A DNA stretch of 64,000 nucleotides from NCBI GenBank assembly GCA_023512835.1, contig CM042091.1, positions 685,645-749,644 of the forward strand, read 5' to 3'. This DNA is from Taxillus chinensis (Eukaryota > Streptophyta > Magnoliopsida > Santalales > Loranthaceae). Below, one piece after another: positions 1 to 11,470 of the stretch; position 1 is the stretch's first letter; each line of letters starts with the position of its first letter. The position numbers and the translations under genes are program-made. The notes under the pieces are model-generated. The model had not been told where the DNA came from. It saw nothing but the letters and a program-made list of their open reading frames with translations, and ran no database searches.

Positions 1-2839
1 AAAACCTTCAGGTTGTTCCATATAGATGTCTTCCTCAAGTTCTCCATGTAAAAAAGCTGTTTTGACATCTAACTGCTCTAACTCAAGATCATGTTGAGCA
101 ACAATACCAAGTAAAGCTCGAATTGAACTATGCTTAACAACTGGAGAAAATACATCAGTATAATCCACACCTGGAACTTGACTGTAACCCTTTGTAACAA
201 GTCTTGCTTTAAACCTGGAATCCTCAACTCCAGGAATTCCCTCTTTCTTGCGAAACACCCATTTGCAACGAACAACCTTTTTATCCTTAGGCAAATTCAC
301 AAGCTCCCATGTTTTGTTCTTGTGAAGTGATTCCATCTCCTCTTGCATAGCTATCATCCACCTGGTCTGAATGATCACAAGTGATCGCATCAAAATAAGT
401 AGATGGCTCTTGATTTCCATCAATTTGTTCACCACATTCAAAGCATATGCAACCAAATCGCTTCATTATCATATCTTTGTGGAGGCTTAATTTCTCGCCT
501 TGGTCTATTCATGGCAATAGAATATTGAGGAGCTGGAGGTGGTGTAACGAGATGAAGAAATGACCTTCTCTTTAGTTGTAGGACTGGGCTATATTTGGAC
601 TAGATGAAGATGATGGACTGGATTGAGAAGATGATGAAGGTCGTCCCGAATCAATATCAAACTCCATTGTCTTGTAGTACTCGTGATGCTTGGCTTAGAA
701 GAATCATGAGAGGATAAATCATGTAACATAGCGTTTCATCAAAGACAACATTTCGCTAAGAACAACCTTCTTGGTCTCTTGGACACCATAATTTATATCC
801 TTTAACACCAGTCTTATAACCTAGATAAATGCATTTAACAGATCTAGGCTCCAATTTACCATTATCAACATGAGCATATGCAGGACAACCAAATATTTTT
901 AAATCTGAATAATCTGCAGGAGTACCAGTCCATACCTCATATGGTGTCTTCTTCTCAATAGCAGTAGAAGGAGACCGATTAATGAGAAAACACGCCGTAT
1001 GTGATCGCTTCCGCCCAAAATGATCGTGGTAACTTTGCATGTGATAGCATGCATCGGACTCTTTCCATGATGCTTCGTTCATACGTTCGCAACTCCATTT
1101 TCTTTGCGGAGTATGAGGAACTGTCAAGTGACGCACAATTCCTTCAGACTTGCAGAAGGTATTAAATTCATTAGAACAGAACTCTAAACCATTGTCCGTG
1201 CGAAGCCTCTTCACCTGTTTTCCTGTTTGCTTTTCAATCATAATCTTCCAATCTTTGAAAGTAGAGAATGCATTACTTTTTTGCTTCAAGAAGAATGTCT
1301 AGAGCATCCTAGAGAAATCATCAATAATAGTCAGCATATAAATGGCACCACCTTTTAAGCCACCCTTGCTGGCCCCCAAAGATCGAATGAATATAATCCA
1401 GGAGTTCCTTTGGTTTTGTGAATGCCTTTAGTAAATCGGACTCTCTTTTGTTTACCATAGACACAATGCTCACAAAGCGAAGATTGCTGATGCTTTGCCC
1501 TGTAATAAGTCCTCTTCTACTCAATTCAGCCATTCCATGCTCACTCATATGCCCTAGACGCATATGCCATAATTTAGAAATATCGGAATCGGACATGGAA
1601 GAAGAGGTTGCAACAACGCACTCCCGAAACTCGTAGAACCCTTGTAAAACATATAATCGCCTGCTCTCTTGTGACCCTTCATCACCACAAGAGAACCCTT
1701 GCCGATCTTGATCACTCCACCTTCACCGGTGAACTTGTACCCTTTAGAATCAAGAGTACTCAATGAAATCAGATTTCTTTTCAATTCGGAATATATCTCA
1801 CATCTCCAAGTGTTTTGACCACACCATCATGCATTTTAATTCTGACTGTACCAATGCCGATAACTTTGCAAGAGGCATTGTTCCCCATAACAACAGTACC
1901 TGAGGACACAGTTTCATATGTTGAAAACCAGTCCCGATTGGGACACATATGAAACGTGCAACCAGAATCAAGGATCCACTCCTCGTGTGTTTTGTGGTCA
2001 GAATCGGAAACCACAAGGATCTCTCCATCACTATAAGTCTCCACCACATCAGCTTCACCAGATTTCTCTGATTGTTTTCCAACTCTTTTATTCTTGTTCG
2101 CAACTTGTAACACTCGGAAATAATATGACCTTTCTTCTTGCAATACTGCAAAATTTATTATCTCTATTTGCAGATGTCGATCTTCTCTTTATATTACCAC
2201 CAAAATTAGGATTGCGTTCTCGTGACCTACCACGAACAACGAGACCTTCACTGTGACTCGAGTTAGAACCACCAATAATTTGCTTCATCTTCTCATGAGA
2301 AAATAAAGCCTCATAAACCTCATCAATAGTGAGTGTGTCACGACTATACGAGAATAGTATCTCTAAAAGTTGAATATGAAGACGGCAATGAACATAACAA
2401 GATTAACGCCAAATCCTCTTCATCGTATTTAACTTCCATTGATTCTAAATCAGAAACAATTTCTTTAAATACGACTAAATGATCTTCAAGAGATGTACCT
2501 TCTGTTAAACGATGAGAATATAATCATTGCTTCAAGTGCAATTTACTGGTCAAACTCTTCGTCATACAAAGTCGCTCTAATTTCAACCATAAGGCATGCG
2601 CTTTTCTCACGCAACACATCCTGTAAAATCTGATTGGATAAATGTAGATGTATTTGGGATAGAGCCTTACGATCTTTACGTTGCTTCTCTTCAATCGACC
2701 ATGAAGAAGGCATCTTGTCAAACCCTAAAAGCGCATCATCAAGATCCATCTGCGCAAGAACAGCCCGCATCTTAACCTACCATAGTGAAAACCTGGTGTT
2801 GCGATCCAACAGCGGAATATCATACTTCATTGTTGCCAT
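1..2839 (-). pseudogene. copia gag-pol polyprotein, broken by stops and frameshifts
   Basis: The gag start is the ATG at 2839. A stop codon follows shortly after, where the family has W-Q-V-K in this stretch (TAG in place of Gln). A CX2CX4HX4C-type zinc knuckle ([14 protein letters not shown]) lies near 2110-2160. The aspartic protease motif [13 protein letters not shown] follows at about 1960-2000. The GAG-pre-integrase block has the LWHMRLGHMSEHGM motif near 1555. The integrase core carries LRTDNGLEFCS near 1170-1200 and the downstream PHTPQ region. At 1-80 the RT block containing DVKTAFLHGELEEDIYMEQP is readable in a frame different from the surrounding open frames. The pieces occupy different frames, which shows frameshift decay. 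Confidence 0.9.
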
Positions 2840-2918
2840 TATCAAGAAATCCAAGAACAAAAATCAGAAAATCAAGAACCCTGGAGCGGTGAATATAGAA
2901 AACCGAAAAAACCCTGGA

Positions 2919-2930
2919 GCTCTGATACCA
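2919..2930 (-). promoter_or_regulatory. retrotransposon primer-binding site
   Basis: The minus-strand sequence TGGTATCAGAGC matches the 3' end complement of plant initiator tRNA-Met. It starts 3 bases inside the LTR boundary, as expected for a copia primer-binding site. Confidence 0.9.
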
Positions 2931-2933
2931 ATT

Positions 2934-3108
2934 TGTTAGAATCGGGCATAGGTAAAGGCCCGATTAAGTGTCACGATACTGTCCGCTTTGGGCTCGCCAC
3001 ATCGGCCCGCACGGCTTTAAAACGCGTCGTAACATTTAAAGCCTTCTTTCTTCTTATATATACCTTAACTTTCTCGTCCTTAAGCGATGTGGGACAAACA
3101 TCCCAACA
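2934..3108 (-). repeat. 5' LTR of the copia element (175 bp)
   Basis: On the minus strand the block begins TGTTGGGATG and ends TCTAACA, giving the usual TG...CA boundaries. A TATA-like stretch (tatatata, 3055-3062) lies inside it. Immediately inside the element is a sequence complementary to the initiator tRNA-Met 3' end. The second LTR is outside the window. Confidence 0.88.
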
Positions 3109-3110
3109 AT

Positions 3111-3112
<2 letters not shown>

Positions 3113-3155
<43 letters not shown>
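3113..3155. repeat. (AT)n microsatellite
   Basis: About 21 uninterrupted AT units directly abut the outer end of the copia LTR. The element appears to have inserted beside or into the AT tract. Confidence 0.95.
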
Positions 3156-3160
<5 letters not shown>

Positions 3161-3224
3161 CAAAAAAGTCAATTTTATTGTTCATATACAAAAAAGTGAC
3201 AAATAAAATGTTTATCATAACATT

Positions 3225-4053
3225 TTACAATTGATTTCTACGTGTCTTTATATTTTGAAACCGTTGCATGATAGCTTTATTATTAATGCTATGAAAAATG
3301 TCTTTTCCTATGTAGACAATCAAACTATCATTCATACATTGGTCACTCATTCGACTACGCAATCGATTCTTCACAATCTTCACAGCAGAGAATGCTCTTT
3401 TTGCAGTGGCAGTAGCAATTGGTAAAGTTAATGTCAAAGTCACTAACAAATAAACTAATGAATATACCATATTTTTGCTAGTCTCAATCATTTTTTGAGC
3501 AAGATCACAAATTCCTTCAAGTCTTGAAAATTCAATGGTAGAACGTACACTAAGAATATAATTATCAAGCTAATTAGAAAGTATCATGAGCTTTGAGGAA
3601 GAAAAATCTTCCGGATAAAATTGGGCAAGGCAAATAAGTTTTTGCTTGTCAAAAGTAGCAAAAAAATTAGATAGATTCAAGCATAACACACGAAGAAGTA
3701 ATTCAGTATTCGACTCCATGAAACAATTATTCAGCTCTTGAAGTTGCATATCTTGTTTATTCCACAAAAAGTAGAAACTTCATCAAGCAAAAAACTTTAC
3801 CCATTTTCTCTCATTATTTGGAGTTGTTCCTTCAATATTTAAACTAACTTGATCTCGATCATTAGGATGATAATCCATAATTCGAAGTTGTAAGCCTGAA
3901 TCAGATGAAAGATCTTCCAAATTAATTTGGGTTAGATCTTGTTTTGAGGAAGAATTATCAACTTTTTACTGGAAAAGAAGAGTTATCAACTCTTTTTGTT
4001 GCAGTAGGTTGTGATAATTCTACTTCTAACTTTCTTTTAAAATATTTCTCCAT
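3225..4053 (-). pseudogene. hAT-family transposase (TTF zinc-finger/hAT type), internally deleted
   Basis: The minus-strand start at 4053 opens with MEKYFKRKLEVEL, typical of plant hAT proteins annotated as zinc finger MYM/TTF-type with a hAT dimerisation domain. A fragment at about 3840-3960 (LRIMDYHPNDRDQV) leads towards the TTF region. The frame then passes directly to the C-terminal part at 3570-3780 (ELNNCFMESNTELLL). The hAT dimerisation domain at 3225-3491 (TATAKRAFSAVKIVKNRLRS) ends at a stop at 3225. Most of the central catalytic RNase H-like fold is missing and several stops separate the blocks. The family normally runs to roughly 700-800 residues, whereas under 280 codons remain. 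It cannot be active. Confidence 0.85.
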
Positions 4054-4280
4054 TACTATTTCAAAAATATTAAAAGAAAAACAATATTCATAAAATAAAA
4101 TTAGCCCATCATAAATTATAAATTTAACATTTATAAAAACAAACTACATGCCACAATCACAAATATAATTAACAAATTACAATTTATAAATACAATTTAC
4201 AAATCATAATTTAAATTTTTAGAACCCAAGATATATAATTGTAAAAATCATTGATTCTAATATTTTTATAATAAAAATCA

Positions 4281-4300
4281 AAGAGAGAGAGAGAGAGAGA
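4281..4300. repeat. (GA)n microsatellite
   Basis: A simple dinucleotide repeat within the 5' non-coding part of the hAT remnant. Confidence 0.9.
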
Positions 4301-4529
4301 CCCCTAATGGTGTTATCTTGATGGTCTTGTGGGACTACTACTCTGACAACAACAACAATATTGAGAGAGACTTGCTATTTGATGAGGAACGCCCAGGCTC
4401 AGCGGCACGTAAGGGTTTAATATTTGGGCTAGGCTTTTTAATTTTTAAATACAATAATAATATATTAATGGATTTAAGTTGAGGGTAGGCATTGCCCATC
4501 CTAGTGAGGCAGTAGATCCGCCCTTGCCT

Positions 4530-5270
4530 GTTATGTCTAAAAATAAATCATCATGACTTATCCTATCAAATCATAATACAAATCATCATATTGAGAACCA
4601 CATCCAACTACAACTCAAGCCTCCAACATTATGGCCATTAGCCTTATCACAACCAAATACAATCTTAAAGCATCAATTTTAACCTATCATCAACTTTTAA
4701 TACTCCAACATCAGTCGTAGCCCATCAAACCAACCTCCATTACTCCAGCATTAGGAGCCTTAAGCGTCATCACCTATCAAAACCAGTTTACCTCTCCACT
4801 TAGCATAGGCTCACCAACCAATCACAATCATTAATACAACCAGCATGCAACAGTTGATTCAAAGTAAACATGGCTCTAACGTCATACGCATAAATACCAC
4901 TGGAGTCTAAATACCATGTCATTTCATTATCAACACCTCATTGGTCTCTCACGGGATTATATATCAACCATGCCATATTATACCAAAAATGGCATCAAAT
5001 CACATAAAAATATTTCTATTATATCATCATGATGGTCTATGTTACTTCAAGAATGGTTAAAATCAGGCAAAATGAAGCAAAGTGAAAACAGCCCAAAAAG
5101 TAAGTCCACGCGATGAGGTTAAGACATGTTACTAGATAACCCATATTATTCTCATGGTTTCTTAATACAACCGATATTTATCAATTGAATGCGAAAACAA
5201 AAACAAAATTGTAAATTTTCCAATTATTGTCATTGCCAAGGCCATTAAGAAGTTCCTTCAAGCATTATCC
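4530..5270. other. intergenic, no gene seen
   Basis: AT-rich sequence without an open frame of interest. It lies 3' of the DCD gene; the rightmost 250 bp may be that gene's 3'UTR, but no poly(A) signal is unambiguous. Confidence 0.5.
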
Positions 5271-5527
5271 TGATTTTTTTTGGTTTTTGCAATCAAGTTT
5301 AAAAGCCACATAAAAGCACCATACTACACAGCACAACGAAGTACGTTCAGTACGAGAATTCATCATTTTCAACTAACTATTCAACACCTGGCTGCTCTAG
5401 CTACAAAAATGGCCGCAAGAGACCAGATTTATCTTCTAAACATTTTAATTCTCCACATTTGGTTCCTTACAGACCTCTGCAGGCCAATATGCAGCTATTA
5501 GATGAGGCTGATAGTAGTTGCGACAGG

Positions 5528-7478
5528 TTATATGCTTCTTTGGAGATCACCAACATGCCCTTGTTCCATTGCACTAGATTGACACCCACCAATGCTTGTC
5601 CCCTGTTGGGAACCAGAATACACATTATTTGGGTCCACAGAAGCTACATTTGCCCAATAAGTAGTTGTAAGAGATGATGATGGATAATATGCAGGTACAT
5701 ATGCAGGTACTTGCTGCTGTAATTGCTGTCCAATATGTGATTGCTCATGAAGTTTCTGTTGAAGCTGCCATGGCTGTGCGGCAGCTTGTGATGGCTGTTG
5801 GAGTTGCCATTGCTGTGCAGCAGCGTATGATTCTTGTTGAAGCTGCAATTGCTGTGCAGCATGTGGATGCTCTGGAATCTGCGCTGGCTCTGCAGCATGT
5901 GGATGCTCTTGGAGCTGCACATGCTCCACACCATGGGGTTGCTGCAGAAGCTGCAACTGTTGTGCAGTATGTGGTCGTTCAGGCAACTGCAATTGCTGTG
6001 CAACATGGGTTTGAGGACAAGCATTTGTCGCTGCAACTGCTTGCTCGTGAGCATAGCTAACATTTCCAGAAATGGATGGCAAAACACTCCCATTCTTTCC
6101 ATTATTATCCGGCTGCCTTACATCAGCATTTCCCATTGCCTGCCCCTGATAATGACTGTAATACACATTTGCATCCCTGGAAGCCACTGCTGTCCAATAA
6201 GCAGCGGGTAAGGATGGGAGTGAAGGTACCTGCATTGCAGCTGCAAATGAAGGTGCTTGGATCTGTGAGGATTCTAGGATAGACGCAGGCGTTTGGAGCT
6301 GTATTGAAGGTGCCTCTAAAGGAGAATTGATTGCAGAAACAGCAAAGTCGTGGTTGACAAACTCATTTTGAGCTCCTGGTGGTGGAAAATTCTCTCTTCC
6401 ATCCTCCATGATGTACCTGTGATACAATACAAGAGCACAAAAGGGAGTGTATGGGTACAAATCCAGCATGGCAGAAAACCAGAATCAAAAGTACAAATGT
6501 TTTTCAGTATAGATGGCCGGAAAAGAGCACTGAGCTACAGTGCAGCTTTCTAGATTAGGCAGGAATCACTAGGTGTGTAAAATAGGCCAGGCTGGTCCAG
6601 TTTGGCCCATTGTGGAACAGGCCTAAACGGCTGCATTTTTTATGGATCAGGAATGGAGTGGACCGAGTGGTGCGGTTCAGTTCACATGCGGACTGGACCA
6701 GTCTAGCCTTTTTTTTTTATTCTATTTTTTTTTAAAATAGAGATAAATTTTAAAAATAATTATTAATTATTTCATGAATGCAAAGTCAAAATAAAGTCTA
6801 AATAATATACATGAATTATATTCGCCTATATAAAATGAGTGATACTACATACAACCAGAATTGCATACAATTGAGATTACGTAACCAATAAATAACCATG
6901 ACGACGTGATAGTATACCGTATCATCGAAAGAAAAAGAAAAAAATCACGATCATCCAATCAGTTACGGTTTCGTGACATGCACAAAACATTTTTGATATA
7001 AAATATATCCAATACACTAATCAAATATGTCAATAAATCTTTTCATATAATTTTTAACTGTATTATTAACATAAAATATGAAATTTAATCAATCAATTAA
7101 AATCTCATAACATATGCACTATAATTTTTAGAGTAAAATAATCTAAAAAAAGGTATGCAGCCCACCGAATTGCTCATTTAGGCCTATGTTTTAAACGGAC
7201 CTAAATTGAACAAGACTGGTCCATGGACCGGAAACGAAAATCCATTTTACACCCCTAAGAATCACAAAACTGAAAGCACTTCTCAGCAACAGTGGCTAGC
7301 TGTGTTACATCATACTAATCATCGAGAAAAATAAACCCACAGTTAAGGCCACATTAACAATCATAAGCCAAAATTTAGCTAAAGATAAAAAAAATACTAA
7401 TAATGGCTCATCAAATGTACAGTATATTTAACCAAATGTAAAATCTTGATTCTTGCGAGGCAAGTTGAATGGCTATTC

Positions 7479-7522
<44 letters not shown>

Positions 7523-8444
7523 TTACTTTTTAATAACTCCTTTCCCTCTCCTTTAATGGGTTTGTTTTCTATTAATGACAATTGAAATGCTAAAGTTATG
7601 AGGGTGGAGGAGAGAGATACATTTTTTTATTAATATTTTAATTAAAATACTGAGATTATATTGAACCTATTATTTTATGACCTAAAATTAAACTAGTTTT
7701 TTTATAAGAAAATTAAGCTAGTTATAATTTATGAAAATAAATTATTAGGCTAAATTATAACCAAAATTTATTGAGCCCATTGTGAATACTAGATATAGGG
7801 GGTAGGTATAAACCATCAACAAGAAACCTTGCAAAGGGAAAGAAAAAGAGCCCACCTTATGCATGGCCTTCTAGAAAGGGAAGTTAGATCCCTTTCTGCC
7901 AGATAGTATGGATCACGATATGCTTCAGGACTTAAAGCCTGAAGATTCTGACTAGGCAAAACTGGTTGGGCTTGGGCCCACTTCACAAGCCTTGCTGCTC
8001 TATGAGGATCAAATAGAGGCGGCGGCTTGGGGGATGGGACCCAAGCTTGTTGAGCATCAAGGGCAAGTCCTCTCAAGCGAGCAAGCTGCACTTTAGATGC
8101 ATAATGATCACTAGGTGCAGAAAGTGGAACCTGCTCAATGTCGGAGCGTGGAGAGATTCGATTAATCAATGGCTGGGTGAAAGGTACCGGGCGCACTACA
8201 GCTATTGGACGAAACATTGAAATAAGATTATTTACCTGTAAATCATAAAGTGCAATGAAATATTAAATTAGAGAACATCATTAACAGATAACACGCAAAT
8301 TTAATTAATGAATCATTTATCTTACTTGTTCATTGCTAATCTCCTGCCTAAATTTATTACTTGCTACATAGTTGTCTCGTATGACATGTTTGAAAGCAGA
8401 CTCAGGTAGAGGTAGGCAATCTGCTAATATTTCAAATTTCACCT

Positions 8445-8500
<56 letters not shown>

Positions 8501-11459
8501 CAATTTCTAAAAGTTAAAATTCTGGGCACTACCTCCCTCTACAACATAATCTAATATATAGTTTAACTTCGAATGATCAAATGATCACATAACCCTATGA
8601 TTTCAAGAATGTCAATAAATCAACACATTGACCAGTTAGGTAGTTCGATTAAGTGAGATTAACATAACTAAATATACCATGAAGGATATTATACATCCAC
8701 TTGCCACAGCCACAACATGGATTGAAAATAATTACTTATGCCAATTACACTTCAAAGCTGTCTAATATCTGCAGATACTTTATTCTTGATTCATGAACTA
8801 GAATCATAAGGCTAAACAGTAACATATTAAACCAACTCTAACCCAAACGTAAGCCAAAAAGATTAATGGCCAACACTCATCAGTGGGGGGAAAAAGTTCA
8901 CTATGTATGAAATGTAAATAAACTAAGCCCATGGCTGTCTTAAAGACAACACGATCCCACATTATCAAAGGCAACAAATACTCCTTGCCAGAAAATGAAA
9001 ATTAGACACACACACACACACACAAAGGCATAATATAAGTTGGCCAACTCTAATCAAGTAATTATCAGTGCACAATTAAATCTTTCATTAATACAAATCA
9101 TAAACCTTTTTTCCCTTTGTATGAGAAAAGCCTTAAGTTATGTTTTAATGATCTAAAGAGGTCTGAATTCAGAGAAAATCTGATTCGGACAGATGCAATA
9201 CCAGGTGTTAGTTTAGTCTGAATTGGACTGAAATCATCTTAGTTGTTCAGCGTTTATAAAAACTCTGAATGATCCAGCTCGGCAATTCAGTGAGATAATA
9301 CAAGTCAACAATTACAAAAAAATAAAAAAGCCTTGGGGTCAAAGCACTCTCTCTCTCCCTCTCTCTGAGGAGAGGTGGCATATCCTGCAAATATGCTGAC
9401 ATTGTTCTCAGCCTCCGCTTCTGCCATAGTCATGCTGTTCCACTCAGCATTTTACAAGCTGCTGCCTCAGCCCATCCACAAGCATCTCATCTCTGCGGGT
9501 TTCCACTTGGCCAAACACCCCATAGCGCAACAGCTCACCAACACCAGCATGTCCCGCAATGAAGTTTTTGACACCACCAAGACCTACCTCTCCACTAGAT
9601 TAAACCCAATACAAAGCGCCTAAAGGTCAGCAAGGACAAAACCTCATCCTTCATCTTCTTTAGTCCTATTTTTTTTCCTTTTTCCATGTCTTTTCTTAAA
9701 CTTCTCTATTCTCATGTTTCCAATTTTCTTTTTGAAGGTTGGCACCGGCATGATTTCAATTTTGTTTCTAGGCTCATATTATTTTGATCTACATCCAATG
9801 AGCCAATTGCTAGGGGCATTGTTAATATGGGGGCTTTCTGTAAATATCTTAGATTCAGATCCTTTATTCAAAATTGATCTAATATTTACCATGCTCACTT
9901 GATTTTTGTGCTAGAACTCTTAAAATTGTGTTCTAAAACTTTAAAAACCAACTTCTTTTCACATTGAATGAGAGTGTTGATCCAAAATGTATAACCAAAC
10001 CTACATAATATGTTTAGGGTAGCCTTGAATTTGTAAACACAATCATGGATTTACGTGACAATGTACGGTATTGGTTAAAAGATTTTTAACACAAGCAAGC
10101 GCCAACAAAAGAGAAGTTCAATTATTCACATGCAATGCTTAGAAGTTAGAAATGTCATCAAGCATTCTTTTGGAGTTTTGAAAGCAAGGCTTACTATTTT
10201 GAAGCAAATGACCAAATTTAATCTGTAATGTCCAAAGAGATGTGTTCTTAGCTTGTTTTTACATTCCATCATTTTATTATAAAGAAGATAATGTTACATG
10301 ACGAATTACTTGCATAATTGGATGAAGAACTTGTTCAGTTGTTCCAAAAGAAAATGCAAAAGATGGTATTCAGAGTGAATGTAGGGGACACTCAATAAAC
10401 TCATGGAGATCGATAGTATATGATTGGATCACATTAAGGGATTGCATTTCAGTTAATGCATACTTAAATATGATGTTTGTGTTAGAATTTATTCTTTGTT
10501 ACGTTTTGGGCATCAACACTGGAAATTTTTTTTTTTAAATGTGTGGTAGGTTTTTATTTTTTTAAGGTCATGTTTAAGTTGAATATCTTGATGTTACATT
10601 TGGATTATTATTTTTAAAACTGTTTTAATTTATTCAAATATATATTATTTTTATAAAACATTATTATAAACACTAAACAGGAGGATAAATTTTAAAATAC
10701 ATTAATTCAAATCTTCTAATTGAATTGTAACCAAACAAATCTAATATTTGATATAAAATTTCAGCAGCAACAATCTTAAAAATTCAGAAGCTTTCAAACC
10801 CTAAATCACATTTTATCTTTTCGGCTACTGTCATTCCAAAGTAAAATGTAACTAATTCACTATTTCTGTCCACCATATACTGTTGCCATAAGCCAAATAT
10901 ACTTCTAATGACATTACATAAAGGACCTACTTTACTGATTTTAGTTACAAAATGGTCAGAGTTTTACCTGTGCAGGAAACTTTCCCCCAAAGGCAGTTGG
11001 CTCTAATCCAAGATTTCCATTGGAACAGGCAACATACACCCCATAAAGAAGCTTCAAGCTAAAGTCAAACAAGAATAACTTTGTATTGGGTTTAATTTTT
11101 GCCACAACTCCAATTCTTGCTGCAGGGAGCCCAAAAACACGGAATCTGAAGCATTCTGGTTTTGTTTCGCCATTGCACATAAATATGTATCCAGCTAGTT
11201 GATTGTCACTAGCAGTGTGTTCTCCTTGAACAGCAGAACTACTTCCATGAGTAGTGACAAGAGCAGAACCAAAGATAGGGAGGCCTGGATGAACAGAAAC
11301 AGGCGAACAACCAGAGGTAATGCTTGAAATAATGACAGAATTGAGCTTTACAGCTTCATCAACTTTTTTGTTTCCGATATCTTTTCCTATCTGCTTGCTG
11401 GCATTAAGCTGTTTCATTCGACTTTTGTGTCTTGAATTTTTGCCATTTCTTTTCGGCAT
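5528..11459 (-). CDS. DCD (Development and Cell Death) domain protein with Gln-rich C-terminus
   Basis: Four coding exons on the minus strand: 11459-10968 (start ATG at 11459), 8442-8326, 8235-7856 and 6416-5528 (stop). All junctions are GT-AG and the sum is 1878 nt, or 625 residues. The N-terminus is basic ([14 protein letters not shown]), possibly a nuclear targeting signal. The DCD domain covers roughly residues 88-214. Its motifs are [59 protein letters not shown] and a closing NLISMFRP. The rest is low complexity: Pro/Ala/Leu-rich, then Gln-rich in the last exon. DCD proteins are plant-specific; relatives such as N-rich proteins link stress to cell death, but this subgroup's biochemical role is not established. 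The reading frame is undamaged and the gene is probably expressed. Confidence 0.9.
5740..6010 (-). repeat. coding tandem repeats: Gln/His/Ala-rich segment of the DCD protein
   Basis: Within the last DCD exon, imperfect repeats of about 16-17 codons give variations on H-A-A-Q-Q-L-Q-L. The copies are diverged at both DNA and protein level, and the purine/pyrimidine bias of the CAG/CAA codons makes the plus strand a long apparent open frame, which is a shadow. Tracts like this are usually disordered or aggregation-prone interaction segments. Confidence 0.8.
6570..7257. mobile_element. hAT-like non-autonomous element (688 bp) in the last DCD intron
   Basis: The left end TAGGTGTGTAAAAT and the inverse of the right end, TAGGGGTGTAAAAT, form terminal inverted repeats. 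The flanks GGAATCAC (6562-6569) and AGAATCAC (7258-7265) are an 8-bp target-site duplication with one mismatch, as hAT transposases make. There is no transposase inside. The interior has G/C-rich GGTCCAGT/GGACCGG arms near both ends and an AT-rich middle. Confidence 0.85.
7475..7523. repeat. (ATT)n microsatellite
   Basis: About 16 consecutive ATT units lie in the same DCD intron, between the hAT-like element and the upstream exon. Confidence 0.95.
8443..8499 (-). repeat. (CT)n tract serving as polypyrimidine tract at an exon acceptor
   Basis: On the minus strand a long CT dinucleotide run with one interruption ends directly in TTCAG at the acceptor of the second coding exon (exon from 8442). 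It takes the place of the usual mixed polypyrimidine tract. Its length is likely to vary between individuals. Confidence 0.85.
9375..9660 (+). pseudogene. fragment of an AAA-ATPase gene (AAA-ATPase-associated N-terminal domain)
   Basis: A plus-strand frame of 82 codons begins [17 protein letters not shown] and includes [15 protein letters not shown] and [19 protein letters not shown]. These are hallmarks of the N-terminal domain of plant mitochondrial BCS1-like AAA-ATPases (ASD domain). After the stop, the continuation RLKVSK-KTSSF is readable in another frame, so a frameshift is present. The catalytic AAA module is absent. The piece lies inside a DCD-gene intron in the opposite orientation, so it is a displaced or captured fragment. 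Confidence 0.7.
10094..10290 (+). pseudogene. PIF/Harbinger-type transposase remnant
   Basis: Plus-strand codons at about 10098-10226 read [14 protein letters not shown] and then, after a disruption, [21 protein letters not shown]. This matches the C-terminal part of plant Harbinger DDE_Tnp_4 transposases (ERCFGVLKARF-type motif). Only this tail survives, with stops and a frame change. It lies in DCD intron 2, downstream of the AAA-ATPase fragment; the two may have arrived together. Confidence 0.7.
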
Positions 11460-11470
11460 TGTATATAGTA

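Larger units (their letters stand above)
1..3108 (-). mobile_element. Ty1/copia LTR retrotransposon, 5' portion, degenerate
   Basis: Read on the minus strand, this is the 5' end of a copia element running off the left edge of the window. The order is LTR (2934-3108), primer-binding site (2919-2930), gag (about 2290-2839), zinc knuckle and protease (1781-2160), GAG-pre-integrase (1321-1780), integrase (about 756-1320) and the start of reverse transcriptase (1-470). PR before INT before RT is the copia order. The RNase H domain and 3' LTR lie outside the window, so TSD and LTR age cannot be judged. Stops and frame changes interrupt the polyprotein, so this copy cannot encode a working one. The family assignment is firm; the lineage within copia is not determined. 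Confidence 0.93.
3156..4526 (-). mobile_element. hAT element remnant with one terminus
   Basis: Beyond the transposase start, the minus strand from 4526 reads CAAGGGCGGATCTACTGCC, matching the CAGGGGCGGA-type termini common in plant hAT elements. The opposite end is not identifiable. The AT microsatellite and the copia LTR lie where it should be, so that end was probably lost or displaced when the retrotransposon inserted. A (GA)n run sits at 4281-4300. Confidence 0.55.

Noticed and set aside
5674..6211. Long plus-strand open frames (128 and 125 codons) opposite the DCD gene's last exon
   Set aside because: They are shadows created by CAG/CAA/GCA codon bias of the Gln/Ala-rich minus-strand protein; no start context or family supports them.
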